A stretch of 64,000 nt of DNA from an uncultured Xanthomonas sp. (GTDB taxonomy: Bacteria > Pseudomonadota > Gammaproteobacteria > Xanthomonadales > Xanthomonadaceae): contig CALTTS010000002.1 in the NCBI GenBank assembly GCA_943912265.1, positions 62,001 to 126,000 on the forward strand, given 5' to 3'. Position numbers and translations under genes: made by a program. This document shows positions 7,726-16,111 of the stretch, one piece after another. Numbering within the stretch: position 1 is the first letter of the stretch; each line of letters starts with the position of its first letter. Below the pieces are notes generated by a model, which saw only the letters and a list, made by a program, of their open reading frames with translations, ran no database searches and was not told where the DNA came from.

Positions 7726-8190
7726 TCACGTGCCCGGCTCCCGCAGCACTTCGCCCAGCCGGGTGAAATCCACCCGTTCCATGACCGCCGCGTTGGCGGC
7801 CTGCACCGCCGGATCCTGCATCAGGCGCGTCATCGCGGTCCGACCCAGCACCTCGAAACTCTGCCCCACCGCGTCGGTGCCGGACCTGCGGATCGTCGTC
7901 GCCAGCGGCCCGGCGCAATCCTGCGTCATCAGCCGCTGGAAAACGGCGGCGGCATCGGCTTCCACCCGGGTGCGGGCACCGGCATCGAGCCCGACCATGT
8001 CGGCCACGTCGGGGTGGTGGGCGATGACCAGGAACACCCAGCGCACCAGCGCGCTGCGGTCAGCGTCCGAGGCATGCCGCAGCAGGCAGGTCGTCAGCGC
8101 GCCGTCGGCGGCCGCCGCCGTTTCCTGCCCTGCCGCCGGGCCGGCGCACAGCAGCGCGGCCAGGGCCAGCGCCCGTGTCTTCGAAGTCAT
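7726..8190 (-). CDS. Secreted protein of unknown function between ispD and ispF
   Basis: I do not recognise this 154-residue protein. It starts with a signal peptide (MTSKTRALALAALLCAGPAAGQ) and the mature part is helical, with only two cysteines (LTTCLLRH and TQDCAGP), which could form a disulfide in the periplasm. A hydrophobic stretch, RWVFLVIAHHP, lies near the middle. Its start overlaps the ispD stop by 4 bases, and it ends 2 bases before ispF, so it is translationally coupled to isoprenoid genes. A role in that pathway is not implied by the sequence, since the protein appears to be exported. Codon and base use match its neighbours. Confidence 0.8.
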   Translation of the reverse strand: MTSKTRALALAALLCAGPAAGQETAAAADGALTTCLLRHASDADRSALVRWVFLVIAHHPDVADMVGLDAGARTRVEADAAAVFQRLMTQDCAGPLATTIRRSGTDAVGQSFEVLGRTAMTRLMQDPAVQAANAAVMERVDFTRLGEVLREPGT

Positions 8191-8897
8191 CGCTCTCTCC
8201 CGTGGCCACGCCGCGACAGCTCGAACTCGAACCGCGCCAGGTCGGCCTGCGTGGTGATCTTGAAATTGTCCTCGCGCCCTTCGACCAGACGCGGGCGCAG
8301 GCCCAGCCGCTCCATCGCCATCGCCTCGTCGGTGACGGCGGCGCCGGCCGCTGCCGCCTGCCGCAATGCCCGGGCCAGCGCCCCGCGCCGGAACAGCTGC
8401 GGGGTCAGCGCGCGCCACAGCGACTCGCGGGCTTCGGTGGCGTCGATCGCCCCGTCCGCGCCGGCACGCTTGAGCGTGTCGCGCACCGGCGCGGCGAGGA
8501 TGGCGCCGACCGGATCGATGCCACCGACGGCCAGCAGCCGGTCCAGATCGACGGCGGCCAGGTTCGGGCGCGCGGCGTCGTGCACCAGCACCGGCGCGTC
8601 GTCGGCCACCGTGGCGGGCAAGGCCGACACCCCCGCCAGCACCGAGTCGGCACGCTCCGCACCGCCGCTGCAGGTCAGCACCGGCTTGCCGAGCCACGTC
8701 CGCCAGCCGGGCCAGTCCGGGTCGCCTTCCGACACCACCACCATCGCGCCGGCCACGGCCGGGTGGGCGAGCAGCGCGTCGAGCGTCCACGCGATCAGCG
8801 GGCGGCCGCCGACCTCCAGATACTGCTTGGGCCGCGGCGCGCCGAAGCGGGTGCCGCGGCCCGCGGCCGGCACCACCACCCAGGTCGCGGCGCTCAC
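8187..8897 (-). CDS. ispD: 2-C-methyl-D-erythritol 4-phosphate cytidylyltransferase
   Basis: The 236-residue enzyme couples CTP to methylerythritol phosphate in the MEP pathway. The nucleotidyltransferase signature VPAAGRGTRFGAPRPKQY carries the expected R17 and K24; VLVHDAARPN binds the substrate and EDNFKITTQADL is the C-terminal consensus. The ATG overlaps the ftsB stop by 4 bases, and its own stop overlaps the next gene. CTP for the reaction is made by PyrG, encoded at the head of the same gene string. Confidence 0.96.
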   Translation of the reverse strand: MSAATWVVVPAAGRGTRFGAPRPKQYLEVGGRPLIAWTLDALLAHPAVAGAMVVVSEGDPDWPGWRTWLGKPVLTCSGGAERADSVLAGVSALPATVADDAPVLVHDAARPNLAAVDLDRLLAVGGIDPVGAILAAPVRDTLKRAGADGAIDATEARESLWRALTPQLFRRGALARALRQAAAAGAAVTDEAMAMERLGLRPRLVEGREDNFKITTQADLARFEFELSRRGHGRER

Positions 8898-9259
8898 GGC
8901 TGTTCCGGCAGCGGCGCCGGCGCGGCGTCGGCGGCAGCGGCCGCCGGCAATGCGCCGCTGCCGGCCTGCGCCGCCGGGTCGACCACGCGGTAGAACTTCT
9001 CGCCGGGCTTGATCATGCCCAGCTCGCTGCGCGCGCGTTCCTCGATCGCCGCCTCGCCTTCCTTGAGGTCCTTCACTTCGGCCACCAGCGCGTCGTTGCG
9101 CTGCTGCAGGCCGGCGTTCTCGCGCTTCTGCCGCTCGACCCGCTGCTCCAGCGCGATCACCGCGCCGGAGCCGCCGGCCCCGAACCAGAACTGGTACTGC
9201 AGGCCCGCCAGCAGCAGGCCCAGCACGACCACCAGCAGCAGCCAGCGCAACGCGCGCAT
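8894..9259 (-). CDS. ftsB: Cell division protein FtsB
   Basis: The 121-residue bitopic membrane protein has one N-terminal helix (about residues 5-22, WLLLVVVLGLLLAGL) and a periplasmic coiled coil (about 35-75) that pairs with FtsL in the FtsQLB divisome complex. The segment ERARSELGMIKPGEKFYRVV is the usual end of FtsB. An Ala/Pro-rich tail of roughly 25 residues follows. It starts 4 bases after the eno stop and overlaps ispD by 4 bases. The eno-ftsB-ispD order is common in gammaproteobacteria. Confidence 0.95.
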   Translation of the reverse strand: MRALRWLLLVVVLGLLLAGLQYQFWFGAGGSGAVIALEQRVERQKRENAGLQQRNDALVAEVKDLKEGEAAIEERARSELGMIKPGEKFYRVVDPAAQAGSGALPAAAAADAAPAPLPEQP

Positions 9260-9263
9260 CGGG

Positions 9264-10556
9264 TCACTTCTTCAGCGAGACGAACGCATCGCGGCCGGCA
9301 TAGCGGGCGTTGCCACCCAGTGCTTCCTCGATGCGCAGCAACTGGTTGTACTTGGCCACGCGGTCCGAACGGCACAACGAGCCGGTCTTGATCTGGGTGG
9401 CGGTGGTGGCCACGGCGATGTCGGCGATGGTGGTGTCCTCGGTCTCGCCGGAACGGTGCGAGACGATGGCCGCGTAATTGGCATGGTGCGCCATGGCGAT
9501 GGCTTCCAGCGTCTCGGTCAGGGTGCCGATCTGGTTGACCTTGATCAGGATGGCGTTGGCGGTGCCGGACTCGATGCCTTCCTTGAAGATGCGCGGATTG
9601 GTGACGAACAGGTCGTCGCCGACCAGCTGCACCTTCCTGCCGAGGCGGTCGGTCAGTTGCTTCCAGCCGGCCCAGTCGTCCTCGGCCATACCGTCCTCGA
9701 TGGTGACGATCGGGTACTGCGCCGCCCAGTCGGCGAGGAAGTCGACGAACTGCTCGCTGGTCAGACGCTTGTTCTCGCCGACCAGGTTGTACTTGCCGTT
9801 GTCGTGGAACTCGCTGGAGGCCACGTCCAGGCCCAGCAGGATGTCCTCGCCGGCGGTGTAGCCGGCCTTGCCGATGGCTTCCAGGATGGTGTCCAGCGCC
9901 TCGACGTTGCTGCGGAAATCCGGGGCGAAACCGCCCTCGTCGCCGACCGCGGTGCTCAGGCCGTGGCCCTTGAGCACCGACTTGAGCGAATGGAAGATCT
10001 CGGCGCCGGCGCGCAGCGCCTCGGAGAACGAGGCCGCGCCGACCGGCAGGATCATGAACTCCTGGAAATCGACGTTGTTGTCCGCGTGCGCGCCGCCGTT
10101 GATGATGTTCATCATCGGCACCGGCAACTGCACGTCAGACTCGGTGATGTCCGACAGGTACTGCCACAGCGGCTGCTTCTTCGCCGCGGCCACCGCATGG
10201 GCGGCGGCCAGCGACACGCCGAGCAGCGCGTTGGCGCCCAGGCGGCCCTTGTTCTCGGTGCCGTCCAGGTCGATCAGGCGGCGGTCCAGGCCTTCCTGAT
10301 CGGCCGCGTCGAAGCCCTTCAGCGCCTCGGCGATGGCGGTGTTGACGTTCTCCACCGCCTTGCGCACGCCCTTGCCGCCGTAGCGGGTCTTGTCGCCGTC
10401 GCGCAGTTCGACGGCCTCCTTGGTGCCGGTGGAGGCGCCGGACGGCACCGCCGCACGGCCGAAGGCGCCGTCGTCCAGCACGATGTCGGCTTCGAGCGTG
10501 GGATTGCCGCGGGAGTCGAGGATTTCGCGGGCGTGGATGCTGCGGATCGTGGTCAT
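9264..10556 (-). CDS. eno: Enolase
   Basis: The 430-residue glycolytic enzyme interconverts 2-phosphoglycerate and phosphoenolpyruvate and is also an RNA-degradosome component in some proteobacteria. The start MTTIRSIHAREILDSRGNPT is standard. SGASTGTKEAVELRDGD, GDEGGFAPD, TIEDGMAEDDW, QLVGDDLFVTN and SHRSGETEDTTIAD are all intact, giving the magnesium and catalytic residues. The length equals the family norm. Its ATG overlaps the stop of the small membrane-protein gene by 4 bases. Confidence 0.98.
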   Translation of the reverse strand: MTTIRSIHAREILDSRGNPTLEADIVLDDGAFGRAAVPSGASTGTKEAVELRDGDKTRYGGKGVRKAVENVNTAIAEALKGFDAADQEGLDRRLIDLDGTENKGRLGANALLGVSLAAAHAVAAAKKQPLWQYLSDITESDVQLPVPMMNIINGGAHADNNVDFQEFMILPVGAASFSEALRAGAEIFHSLKSVLKGHGLSTAVGDEGGFAPDFRSNVEALDTILEAIGKAGYTAGEDILLGLDVASSEFHDNGKYNLVGENKRLTSEQFVDFLADWAAQYPIVTIEDGMAEDDWAGWKQLTDRLGRKVQLVGDDLFVTNPRIFKEGIESGTANAILIKVNQIGTLTETLEAIAMAHHANYAAIVSHRSGETEDTTIADIAVATTATQIKTGSLCRSDRVAKYNQLLRIEEALGGNARYAGRDAFVSLKK

Positions 10557-10924
10557 CGGCGTGGAGATTCGTTCGACGGGGAAAGGGGTTCGGCGCAATG
10601 GCCGAGCGAGGTGACGAAGGCCAGCTCGCGCGCGGCGGCCCCGGCGCGGCGCCTGCGCTCGCGCCGGACCAGGTTGTACAGGGTGCAGGCGAACAGGGCC
10701 GCGGCCGCGCTGGCCAGAGCGATGCCGACGACTTCGGCGATCGCCTGGTCCATGGCCCGGGCGATCGTCGCCCGGCCCGACGCCGCGCGCTCGATCCAGG
10801 CGGGCATCAGCCAATGACGCGCCGCCATGAACCCGGTCCAGCCGGCCAGCAGGCAGAACGCAAGCTGCCGCCGGCCCAGCGGCAGCCCGCGCGACACCGG
10901 CGGCGGCACCTCGCCGGCGCTCAT
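10553..10924 (-). CDS. Small two-helix membrane protein between kdsA and eno
   Basis: I do not recognise a family. The 123-residue product has two likely transmembrane helices (about residues 20-41, LAFCLLAGWTGFMAARHWLM, and 64-87, AEVVGIALASAAAALFACTL) separated by a basic/helical stretch, and a basic cytoplasmic-type tail (RRERRRRAGAA). Both ends are coupled: its ATG overlaps the kdsA stop and its stop overlaps the eno start, each by 4 bases. This argues that it is a real, translated gene. Function unknown. Confidence 0.8.
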   Translation of the reverse strand: MSAGEVPPPVSRGLPLGRRQLAFCLLAGWTGFMAARHWLMPAWIERAASGRATIARAMDQAIAEVVGIALASAAAALFACTLYNLVRRERRRRAGAAARELAFVTSLGHCAEPLSPSNESPRR

Positions 10925-11760
10925 GCGTGGAAATCCGCCTCCGGGAAGCCGTGCCGCTTGGTCACCGCGTCCAGCTCCATCAGCGTCTCCAGCAGCTGCT
11001 CCATGCGGTCCAGCGGCCAGGCATTGGGGCCGTCGGACAGCGCATGCGCCGGGTCCGGATGGGTCTCGGCGAACAGGCCGGACACGCCGGCGGCCACCGC
11101 CGCGCGCGCCAGCACCGGCACGAACTCGCGCTGCCCGCCGGAACTGCCGCCCTGCCCGCCCGGCAGCTGCACCGAGTGGGTGGCGTCGAACACCACCGGG
11201 CAGCCGGTGTCGCGCATCACCGCCAGCGAGCGCATGTCGCTGACCAGATTGTTGTAGCCGAAGCTGGCCCCGCGCTCGCAGACCATGATGTCGTGGTTGC
11301 CGGTGGAGCGTGCCTTCTCGACGACGGGCTTCATGTCCCACGGCGACAGGAACTGGCCCTTCTTGATGTTGACCGGCTTGCCGGCCGAGCAGGCCTTGAG
11401 GATGAAATCGGTCTGGCGCACGAGGAAGGCCGGCGTCTGCAGCACGTCCACCACCGAGGCCACTTCGTCCATCGGCGTGTATTCGTGCACGTCGGTCAGC
11501 ACCGGCACGCCGATCTGCTTCTTCACCTCGGCCAGCACCTTCAGGCCTTCTTCCAGGCCGGGGCCGCGGAAGCTGCCCACCGAGGTGCGGTTGGCCTTGT
11601 CGAAGCTGGACTTGAAGATGAAATTCACGCCCAGCTTGCCGGTGATGTCCTTGAGCTTGCCGGCCACGTCCAGCTGCAGCTGCATCGACTCGATCACGCA
11701 CGGCCCGGCGATCAGGAACAGCGGCTGGCCGAGGCCGACTTCGAACCCGCACAGTTTCAT
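10921..11760 (-). CDS. kdsA: 3-deoxy-8-phosphooctulonate (Kdo-8-P) synthase
   Basis: The 279-residue aldolase condenses phosphoenolpyruvate and arabinose 5-phosphate to Kdo 8-phosphate for the lipopolysaccharide core. Visible signatures are FLIAGPCVIES, KSSFDKANRTSVGSFRGPG, PVLTDVHEYTP, VNIKKGQFLSPWDM and VVFDATHSVQLPGG. ATG 11760 overlaps the pyrG stop by 4 bases. CTP from PyrG is used in the next Kdo steps, so the pair is functionally coherent. A Kdo kinase gene (kdkA) is found at 37 kb. Confidence 0.97.
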   Translation of the reverse strand: MKLCGFEVGLGQPLFLIAGPCVIESMQLQLDVAGKLKDITGKLGVNFIFKSSFDKANRTSVGSFRGPGLEEGLKVLAEVKKQIGVPVLTDVHEYTPMDEVASVVDVLQTPAFLVRQTDFILKACSAGKPVNIKKGQFLSPWDMKPVVEKARSTGNHDIMVCERGASFGYNNLVSDMRSLAVMRDTGCPVVFDATHSVQLPGGQGGSSGGQREFVPVLARAAVAAGVSGLFAETHPDPAHALSDGPNAWPLDRMEQLLETLMELDAVTKRHGFPEADFHA

Positions 11761-13421
11761 GCGCGCGCTTCCTTCAGCAGCTTGCCGCCGGCCTTCTTCT
11801 CGCGCGCGGCGCGGATGAAGCCGACGAACAACGGATGGCCGGTGCGCGGCGTGGACAGGAATTCCGGATGCGCCTGGCACGCCAGGAACCACGGATGCAC
11901 CTGCCGCGGCAGCTCGACCATCTCCACCAGCGTGTCGTCCAGCGACTTGGCGGCGATCACCAGGCCGGCATCTTCCAGCTGGGTGCGGTAGCGGTTGTTG
12001 AACTCGTAGCGGTGGCGGTGGCGCTCGGCCACGATGTCCTTGCCGTACAGCTCGCGCGCCAGCGTGCCGGGCTTGAGGCGCTGCTCCTGCAGGCCCAGGC
12101 GCATGGTGCCGCCGAGGTCGGACTTCTCGTCGCGCTTTTCCACCTCGCCGGTGGCGGTGCGCCACTCGGTGATCAGGCCGATCACCGGATGCGGCGACTG
12201 GCGGTCGTTCTCGGTGGAATTGGCGTCCGCCAGGCCGCACACGTGGCGGGCGTAGTCCACCACCGCCGCCTGCATGCCGTAGCAGATGCCGAAGTACGGC
12301 ACCTTGTGCTCGCGCGCGTACTGCGCGGTGAGCACCTTGCCTTCGAAGCCGCGGTCGCCGAAGCCGCCCGGCACGAGGATGCCGTCGATGCCGTCCAGCG
12401 CCGCCATGTCGGTGCCTTCCAGCTCCTGCGCCTCGATCCACTTCAGGTGGACCCGGGTGCGCTGGCGCAGGCCGCCGTGCCGGAGCGCCTCGCCGACGGA
12501 CTTGTATGCATCGTGGTGGTCCACGTACTTGCCGACCACGGCGATGGTGACCTCGTCCAGCGGGTGCTGCACGGCATCGACCACGGATTCCCACTCGGAC
12601 AGGTCGGCCGGGCCGACCTTGTCGCGCAGCCGGAGCTGGTCGATGACGATTTCGTCGAGCTGCTGCCGGTGCAGCTCCAGCGGCATCTTGTAGAGCACGT
12701 CCACGTCGGCGGCGCTGATCACGGCGCGCTCGGGCACGTTGGTGAACAGCGCGATCTTGCGCTTCTCGCCCTCGGGGATCTCGTGCTCGGAGCGGCACAC
12801 CAGCACGTCCGGCTGGATGCCGATCGAGCGCAGTTCCTTGACCGAATGCTGGGTCGGCTTGGTCTTCAACTCGCCGGCGGCGGCGATGTACGGCACCAGG
12901 GTGAGGTGCATGAACATCGCCAGCTCGGCGCCGCGCTCGGTGCGCACCTGGCGGATGGCTTCGAGGAACGGCAGCGACTCGATGTCGCCGACGGTGCCGC
13001 CGATTTCCACCAGCGCCACGTCAAAGCCTTCGGTGGCCTCGTCGATGCAGCGGCGGATCTCGTCGGTGATGTGCGGGATCACCTGCACGGTGGCGCCGAG
13101 GTAGTCGCCGCGGCGCTCCTTGCGGATCACGTTCTCGTAGATCCGGCCGGTGGTGATGGAGTTCTTGCGGCTCAGGCGCGTGCGCACGAAGCGCTCGTAG
13201 TGGCCCAGGTCCAGGTCGGTCTCGGCACCGTCGTCGGTGACGTACACCTCGCCGTGCTGGAACGGGCTCATGGTGCCCGGGTCGACGTTGATGTAGGGGT
13301 CCAGCTTCATCATCGTCACGCGCAGGCCGCGCGCTTCGAGGATGGCCGCAAGCGAAGCGGCGGCGATGCCTTTGCCCAACGAGGACACCACGCCGCCGGT
13401 GACGAAGATAAGGGGGGTCAT
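11757..13421 (-). CDS. pyrG: CTP synthase
   Basis: The 554-residue glutamine amidotransferase makes CTP from UTP. The N-terminal synthase domain begins MTPLIFVTGGVVSSLGKGIAA, with DPYINVDPGTMSPFQHGE. The C-terminal class I amidotransferase domain has the nucleophile cysteine in YFGICYGMQ and a final HPEF segment. I chose ATG 13421 because it gives the standard beginning; an upstream ATG would add eight residues (MAFRERKG). It is the first gene of the long overlapping operon running down to 5617, so the promoter probably lies in 13422-13554. Confidence 0.97.
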   Translation of the reverse strand: MTPLIFVTGGVVSSLGKGIAAASLAAILEARGLRVTMMKLDPYINVDPGTMSPFQHGEVYVTDDGAETDLDLGHYERFVRTRLSRKNSITTGRIYENVIRKERRGDYLGATVQVIPHITDEIRRCIDEATEGFDVALVEIGGTVGDIESLPFLEAIRQVRTERGAELAMFMHLTLVPYIAAAGELKTKPTQHSVKELRSIGIQPDVLVCRSEHEIPEGEKRKIALFTNVPERAVISAADVDVLYKMPLELHRQQLDEIVIDQLRLRDKVGPADLSEWESVVDAVQHPLDEVTIAVVGKYVDHHDAYKSVGEALRHGGLRQRTRVHLKWIEAQELEGTDMAALDGIDGILVPGGFGDRGFEGKVLTAQYAREHKVPYFGICYGMQAAVVDYARHVCGLADANSTENDRQSPHPVIGLITEWRTATGEVEKRDEKSDLGGTMRLGLQEQRLKPGTLARELYGKDIVAERHRHRYEFNNRYRTQLEDAGLVIAAKSLDDTLVEMVELPRQVHPWFLACQAHPEFLSTPRTGHPLFVGFIRAAREKKAGGKLLKEARA

Positions 13422-13554
13422 ACCCTTGCGCTCCCGGAAAGCCACAGTTTAACGGCTGCCGGCCGATTGCCCAAGCCGCGCGAACGCGGAAGGCCGGCCG
13501 GAAACGGCGATGCCCGGGCGGGCCGGGCATCGGACGGGATCGTAACCGGCGCGG

Positions 13555-13833
13555 TCAGTCGCGGCGGCGCTTGAGATCCTCTTCTTCCTTCTCGGCCTTC
13601 TGCGGCGCGGCGGACGGGCTGCCGGACTTGGCCTCGCGCGCGGCCTCGGCACGGCGTTCGGCCTTCTTCTCCGCCTCGGTCCTGGCGCGCTCGGCCGGGG
13701 CCGGCTGGGCGGCGGACTGGGCCTTGCCCTTGTCGGCGCTGGCGGCGGACTGGGCCATCACGACCAGCGGCACGGCCAGCGCGGCGGCGGCCAGCAGGCC
13801 GGCCACGAGGGTCTTGCGGGCGAGGGTATTCAT
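13555..13833 (-). CDS. Small secreted Lys/Glu/Ala-rich protein
   Basis: The 92-residue product has a clear signal peptide (about residues 1-28, KTLVAGLLAAAALAVPLVVMAQ). The short mature part is highly charged and low in complexity, rich in Lys, Glu, Ala and Arg, ending EEEDLKRRRD; it is probably disordered or a single helix. No family is recognised. A purine-rich stretch (aggaggaccgc) precedes the ATG and gives a strong ribosome-binding site. It sits between pyrG (same strand) and the divergent parE. Confidence 0.7.
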   Translation of the reverse strand: MNTLARKTLVAGLLAAAALAVPLVVMAQSAASADKGKAQSAAQPAPAERARTEAEKKAERRAEAAREAKSGSPSAAPQKAEKEEEDLKRRRD

Positions 13834-14010
13834 GCGGTCCTCCTGTGGATGCGTGTGGACGAGATGCGGGCGCATCGGCGCCGGCACAAGTCCGGGGCCA
13901 CCTTGGCCGATGCCGGCCGACCCTGCCCTGAACGCCGGGCCGGATGCAAAAAACCGCGGCAGCGGCCACACTTGCCCGTCGCTTCGCCCCCGCCTTTCCG
14001 CCGAGAGTTC

Positions 14011-15900
14011 ATGAACACCCGCTACAACGCCGCCGACATCGAAGTCCTCTCCGGCCTGGATCCGGTCAAGCGCCGGCCCGGCATGTACACCGACACCACC
14101 CGCCCCAACCACCTGGCGCAGGAGGTCATCGACAACGCGGTGGACGAGGCGCTGGCCGGGCACGCGCACCGGATCGACGTCACCCTGTACAGGGACGGCA
14201 GCTGCGAGGTGGCCGACGACGGCCGCGGCATGCCGGTGGACATCCATCCGGAGGAGAAGATCCCCGGCGTCGAACTGATCCTCACCCGCCTGCATGCCGG
14301 CGGCAAGTTCAGCAACAAGAACTACACCTTCTCCGGCGGCCTGCACGGCGTGGGCGTGAGCGTGGTCAACGCGCTGTCCACGCTGGTGGAAGTGCACATC
14401 AAGCGCGACGGCGCCGAGCACCGCATCACCTTCCGCGACGGCGACCGCGCCAGCCCGCTGGAAGTGGTGGGCAGCGTGGGCAAGAAGAACACCGGCACCC
14501 GCGTGCGTTTCTGGGCCGACCCGAAGTATTTCGACTCGCCCAAGTACGCCGTGCGCGCCCTGCGCCACCTGCTGCGCGCCAAGGCCGTGCTGTGCCCGGG
14601 GCTGACCGTCACCCTGTTCGACGAGGCCAGCGGCGAGCGCGACGAGTGGCATTACGAGAACGGCCTGAACGACTACCTGCTCGGCGAGCTGGCCGGGCGC
14701 GAGCTGCTGCCGGCCGAACTGTTCTCCGGCAATCTGGACCGCGACACCGAGGTGGCCGACTGGGCGCTGGCCTGGGTGCCGGACGGCGAGCTGGTGCAGG
14801 AAAGCTACGTCAACCTGATCCCCACCGCCCAGCACGGCACCCACGTCAACGGCCTGCGCACCGGCCTGACCGAGGCCCTGCGCGAGTTCTGCGACTTCCG
14901 CAACCTGCTGCCGCGCGGGGTCAAGCTGGCGCCGGAGGACGTGTGGGACCGCGTGGCCTTCGTGCTGAGCATGAAGATGACCGACCCGCAGTTCTCCGGC
15001 CAGACCAAGGAGCGCCTGTCCTCGCGCCAGGCGGCCGGCTTCGTCGAGAACGCCGTGCACGACGCCTTCAGCCTGTACCTCAACCAGAACGTGGAGGTCG
15101 GCGAGCGCATCGCCCAAATCGCCATCGACCGCGCCAGCGCCCGCCTGAAGACCGAAAAGCAGATCGTCCGCAAGAAAGTCACCCAGGGCCCGGCCCTGCC
15201 CGGCAAGCTGGCCGACTGCATCAGCCAGGACCTCTCGCGCACCGAGCTGTTCCTGGTGGAGGGCGACTCGGCCGGCGGCAGTGCGAAGCAGGCGCGCGAC
15301 AAGGACTTCCAGGCCATCCTGCCGCTGCGCGGCAAGATCCTGAACACCTGGGAAGTCGGCTCCGGCAGCGTGCTGGCCTCCGAGGAAGTGCACAACCTGG
15401 CCATCGCCATCGGCTGCGACCCCGGCAGGGACGACCTGTCCGGGCTGCGCTACGGCAAGGTGATCGTGCTGGCCGACGCGGACTCGGACGGCCTGCACAT
15501 CGCCACCCTGCTGAGCGCGCTGTTCCTGCGCCATTTCCCGTCGCTGGTGCGCGGCGGCCACGTGTTCGTGGCCATGCCGCCGCTGTTCCGCGTGGACGTG
15601 GGCAAGCAGGTGTTCTACGCGCTGGACGAGGAGGAAAAGCGCCTGCTGCTGGAGAAGATCGAACGCGAGAAGCTCAAAGGCCAGGTGCACGTCACCCGCT
15701 TCAAGGGCCTGGGCGAGATGAACCCGCAGCAGCTGCGCGAATCGGCCATCCACCCCGACACCCGCCGCCTCGTCCAGCTCACCGTCGACGACGACGTGCA
15801 GACCGTCGCGCTGATGGACATGCTGCTGGCCAAGAAGCGCGCCGGCGAGCGCAAGACGTGGCTGGAGACGAAAGGCGACCTGGCGTCGCTGGAAGTCTGA
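14011..15900 (+). CDS. parE: DNA topoisomerase IV subunit B
   Basis: The 629-residue ATPase subunit of topoisomerase IV unlinks daughter chromosomes with ParC. The GHKL ATP-binding fold is seen as HLAQEVIDNAVDEALAGHA, ADDGRGMPVDIHP and GGLHGVGVSVVNALS. The TOPRIM domain begins ELFLVEGDSAGGSAKQARD, with the DADSDG metal site, and the C-terminal segment RFKGLGEMNP is present. The start MNTRYNAADIEVLSGLDPVKRRPGMY matches ParE rather than GyrB. It is monocistronic as far as can be seen. Confidence 0.97.
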   Translation: MNTRYNAADIEVLSGLDPVKRRPGMYTDTTRPNHLAQEVIDNAVDEALAGHAHRIDVTLYRDGSCEVADDGRGMPVDIHPEEKIPGVELILTRLHAGGKFSNKNYTFSGGLHGVGVSVVNALSTLVEVHIKRDGAEHRITFRDGDRASPLEVVGSVGKKNTGTRVRFWADPKYFDSPKYAVRALRHLLRAKAVLCPGLTVTLFDEASGERDEWHYENGLNDYLLGELAGRELLPAELFSGNLDRDTEVADWALAWVPDGELVQESYVNLIPTAQHGTHVNGLRTGLTEALREFCDFRNLLPRGVKLAPEDVWDRVAFVLSMKMTDPQFSGQTKERLSSRQAAGFVENAVHDAFSLYLNQNVEVGERIAQIAIDRASARLKTEKQIVRKKVTQGPALPGKLADCISQDLSRTELFLVEGDSAGGSAKQARDKDFQAILPLRGKILNTWEVGSGSVLASEEVHNLAIAIGCDPGRDDLSGLRYGKVIVLADADSDGLHIATLLSALFLRHFPSLVRGGHVFVAMPPLFRVDVGKQVFYALDEEEKRLLLEKIEREKLKGQVHVTRFKGLGEMNPQQLRESAIHPDTRRLVQLTVDDDVQTVALMDMLLAKKRAGERKTWLETKGDLASLEV

Positions 15901-15932
15901 TCCCGCGGCTCACCCTGCCGTCGCCGCGGCGT

Positions 15933-15961
15933 GCGGTTTCCCGCCGTGCGACGGAAACCGC
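15933..15961 (+). terminator. Weak stem-loop downstream of parE
   Basis: A perfect 9-bp inverted repeat (gcggtttcc ... ggaaaccgc) lies 32 bases after the parE stop. No T-run follows, so it may be a Rho-dependent or mRNA-stabilising hairpin rather than an intrinsic terminator. Confidence 0.4.
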
Positions 15962-16111
15962 GGGCGGCCCGGCTTCGCTGGACGTCCGCTCCGGCAGGCT
16001 CCCGGTCCGGCACCGTGGCCGCCGCGACCGATGCGCCATGACAGCCGGTCCGGCGCGGCGGCGCATCCGTTTCGTCGCCTCCCGGCGCTACAAGTGCCTG
16101 TCCGAGCCCGG

